NCBI GenBank assembly: GCA_016844415.1
Contig: JAENIX010000048.1
Location: 1 to 6,722 of the forward strand
Origin: Actinomycetota bacterium
GTDB lineage: Bacteria; Desulfobacterota; Deferrimicrobia; Deferrimicrobiales; Deferrimicrobiaceae
Direction of reading: 5' to 3'
Length of the DNA: 6,722 nt
In this document: positions 6,173-6,722 of the stretch, one piece after another
Numbering within the stretch: the stretch's first letter is position 1
Layout of the letters: each line of letters begins with the position of its first letter
Notes under the pieces: model-generated
Told to the model about the DNA's origin: nothing
Databases searched by the model: none
Seen by the model: the letters and a program-made list of their open reading frames with translations, nothing else
Translations under genes and position numbers: made by a program

Positions 6173-6207
6173 CGAACCCGGAAACCATTCGGAACTATCG
6201 GGGTTTG
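6173..6207 (+). other. Potential hairpin at the 5' end of the FecR-domain gene leader
   Basis: CGAACCC (6173-6179) can pair with GGGTTTG (6201-6207), giving 7 bp including one G-U pair. A competing pairing, AAACC (6182-6186) with GGTTT (6202-6206), uses the same right arm. Both fall in the predicted leader just after the likely transcription start. No T-run follows, so a terminator is unlikely; a role is not established. Confidence 0.3.
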
Positions 6208-6237
6208 CATCATTGTGGGATCGAAAGATTTCATCAG

Positions 6238-6250
6238 TCCTAAGATAGGA
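6238..6250 (+). other. Small hairpin overlapping the Shine-Dalgarno of the FecR-domain gene
   Basis: TCCTA (6238-6242) and TAGGA (6246-6250) form a 5-bp stem with an AGA loop, and the right arm contains the start of the ribosome binding site AGGAGGG (6247-6253). The GATAG at 6244-6248 could pair instead with CTATC at 6195-6199. The stem is short and may not be stable. Confidence 0.3.
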
Positions 6251-6257
6251 GGGTCGG

Positions 6258-6722
6258 ATGAGGACGATCGCCAAGGTTATCGGATGGGCATCGATCGTGG
6301 GAGCGGTATTGCTTTCCCCGGCGGTTTCCGGCGCGGGTCCTCTCGGGGCGATGAGGGTGAAACTCATCGACGGCGACGTGCAGGTGAAGATCGCCGAAAC
6401 GGGAGAGTGGGCGCCCGCCTCCATCAACATGCCGCTTGTCGAGGGGGATGAGCTGTGGGTCCCCGAAGGGGGCCGCTCGGCTATACAGACCAGCAGAGGC
6501 GCCTACATCCGGCTCGACAGGAATACGGCCCTCCAGGTCCTTCGGGCGTCCAGCAACTCGCTCCAATTCCATATCGCTCAGGGAAGCGTGTACGTGCTGA
6601 ACACCGCCCCGAGACGGAGCATCCTGCAGTTCGACACGCCGGACGCCTCTGTGCGTTCCTTCGGGGAATCTACGTTCCGGATCGACGTCCCCGGCGACGG
6701 GACGGACGTCCTGGCATTCCGG
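6258..6722 (+). CDS. Exported FecR-domain protein, N-terminal part (runs off the window)
   Basis: The frame is open from ATG 6258 to the last base (155 codons, no stop). AGGAGG at 6247-6252, 5 bases upstream, makes the start secure. Residues 1 to about 25 are a Sec signal peptide (M-R-T-I-A-K-V, hydrophobic 8-20, cleavage near V-S-G-A) with no lipobox. The mature part begins with a strand pattern R-V-K-L-I-D-G-D-V-Q-V (33-43), then W-A-P-A-S-I-N-M-P-L-V-E-G-D-E-L-W (51-67) and Y-I-R-L-D-R-N-T-A-L-Q-V (83-94), as in FecR-domain proteins including the DUF6600 group. Residues 104-145 (G-S-V-Y-V-L, F-D-T-P-D-A-S-V-R-S-F-G-E-S-T-F-R-I-D-V) are the FecR core. Unlike the FecR regulator, which spans the inner membrane with a cytoplasmic N-terminus, this one is wholly exported, so a structural or ligand-binding periplasmic role is likelier. 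The C-terminal part is not visible. Confidence 0.85.
   Translation, partial: MRTIAKVIGWASIVGAVLLSPAVSGAGPLGAMRVKLIDGDVQVKIAETGEWAPASINMPLVEGDELWVPEGGRSAIQTSRGAYIRLDRNTALQVLRASSNSLQFHIAQGSVYVLNTAPRRSILQFDTPDASVRSFGESTFRIDVPGDGTDVLAFR

Noticed and set aside
6168..6250. Resemblance to a GEMM (cyclic di-GMP type) riboswitch: CACG, GGAAACC, a GAAA tetraloop and CCTAAG in this order
   Set aside because: The elements are in the wrong spacing, the tetraloop is not on the first stem, and the ACGCAAAGCC-like receptor region is missing. The similarity is too loose to call; a covariance-model search would settle it.
1..6722. tRNA, rRNA, CRISPR arrays, insertion sequences or inverted-repeat-bounded elements
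   Set aside because: None was seen on either strand. The window is almost fully occupied by the eight genes described.

Overview
This GC-rich window (roughly 60% or more by eye) comes from a Gram-negative, double-membraned bacterium. The evidence is an Mla-type lipid ABC transporter with two lipoproteins and other exported proteins. The mix of a GH94 glucan enzyme, a STAS-fused MlaE, a DUF4412-like exported protein and a FecR-domain protein would fit Desulfuromonadia/Desulfobacterota ('deltaproteobacterial') genomes. That placement is inference from gene content, not something the sequence proves.

Layout: (1) 1-972 (+) is the 3' end of a large GH94 gene, probably a cyclic beta-1,2-glucan synthase type enzyme, cut by the window start. 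(2) 973-1083 holds a good sigma70-type promoter. (3) 1084-5218 (+) is a tight five-gene cluster: a small lipoprotein with a Cache-like domain, a STAS-MlaE permease fusion, the MlaF ATPase, an extended single-MCE MlaD-like protein, and a PqiC-like auxiliary lipoprotein. Gaps are 12 nt or less and two junctions are ATGA overlaps, so the five are probably one operon. (4) 5271-6011 (-) is a convergent gene for an exported DUF4412-like protein. (5) 6012-6257 is a divergent intergenic region with candidate promoters on both strands, a run of eight Cs inside one promoter spacer, and potential leader hairpins. (6) 6258-6722 (+) is the start of an exported FecR-domain protein, open at the window end.

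How the genes work together: MlaF hydrolyses ATP and drives the MlaE permease in the inner membrane. The STAS domain fused to MlaE takes the place of the separate MlaB subunit. The MCE protein forms the periplasmic lipid-binding ring, and its long helical C-terminus may extend it towards the outer membrane, where the auxiliary lipoprotein probably sits. No MlaC shuttle or MlaA is present, so the locus mixes an Mla-like engine with a Pqi-like periplasmic part. The Cache-like lipoprotein at the head of the operon is the least expected member.

Most of the window consists of recognisable families. The points most worth a second look are the Cache-lipoprotein/lipid-transporter pairing, the hybrid transporter architecture, and the C-tract in the promoter spacer upstream of the FecR-domain gene.
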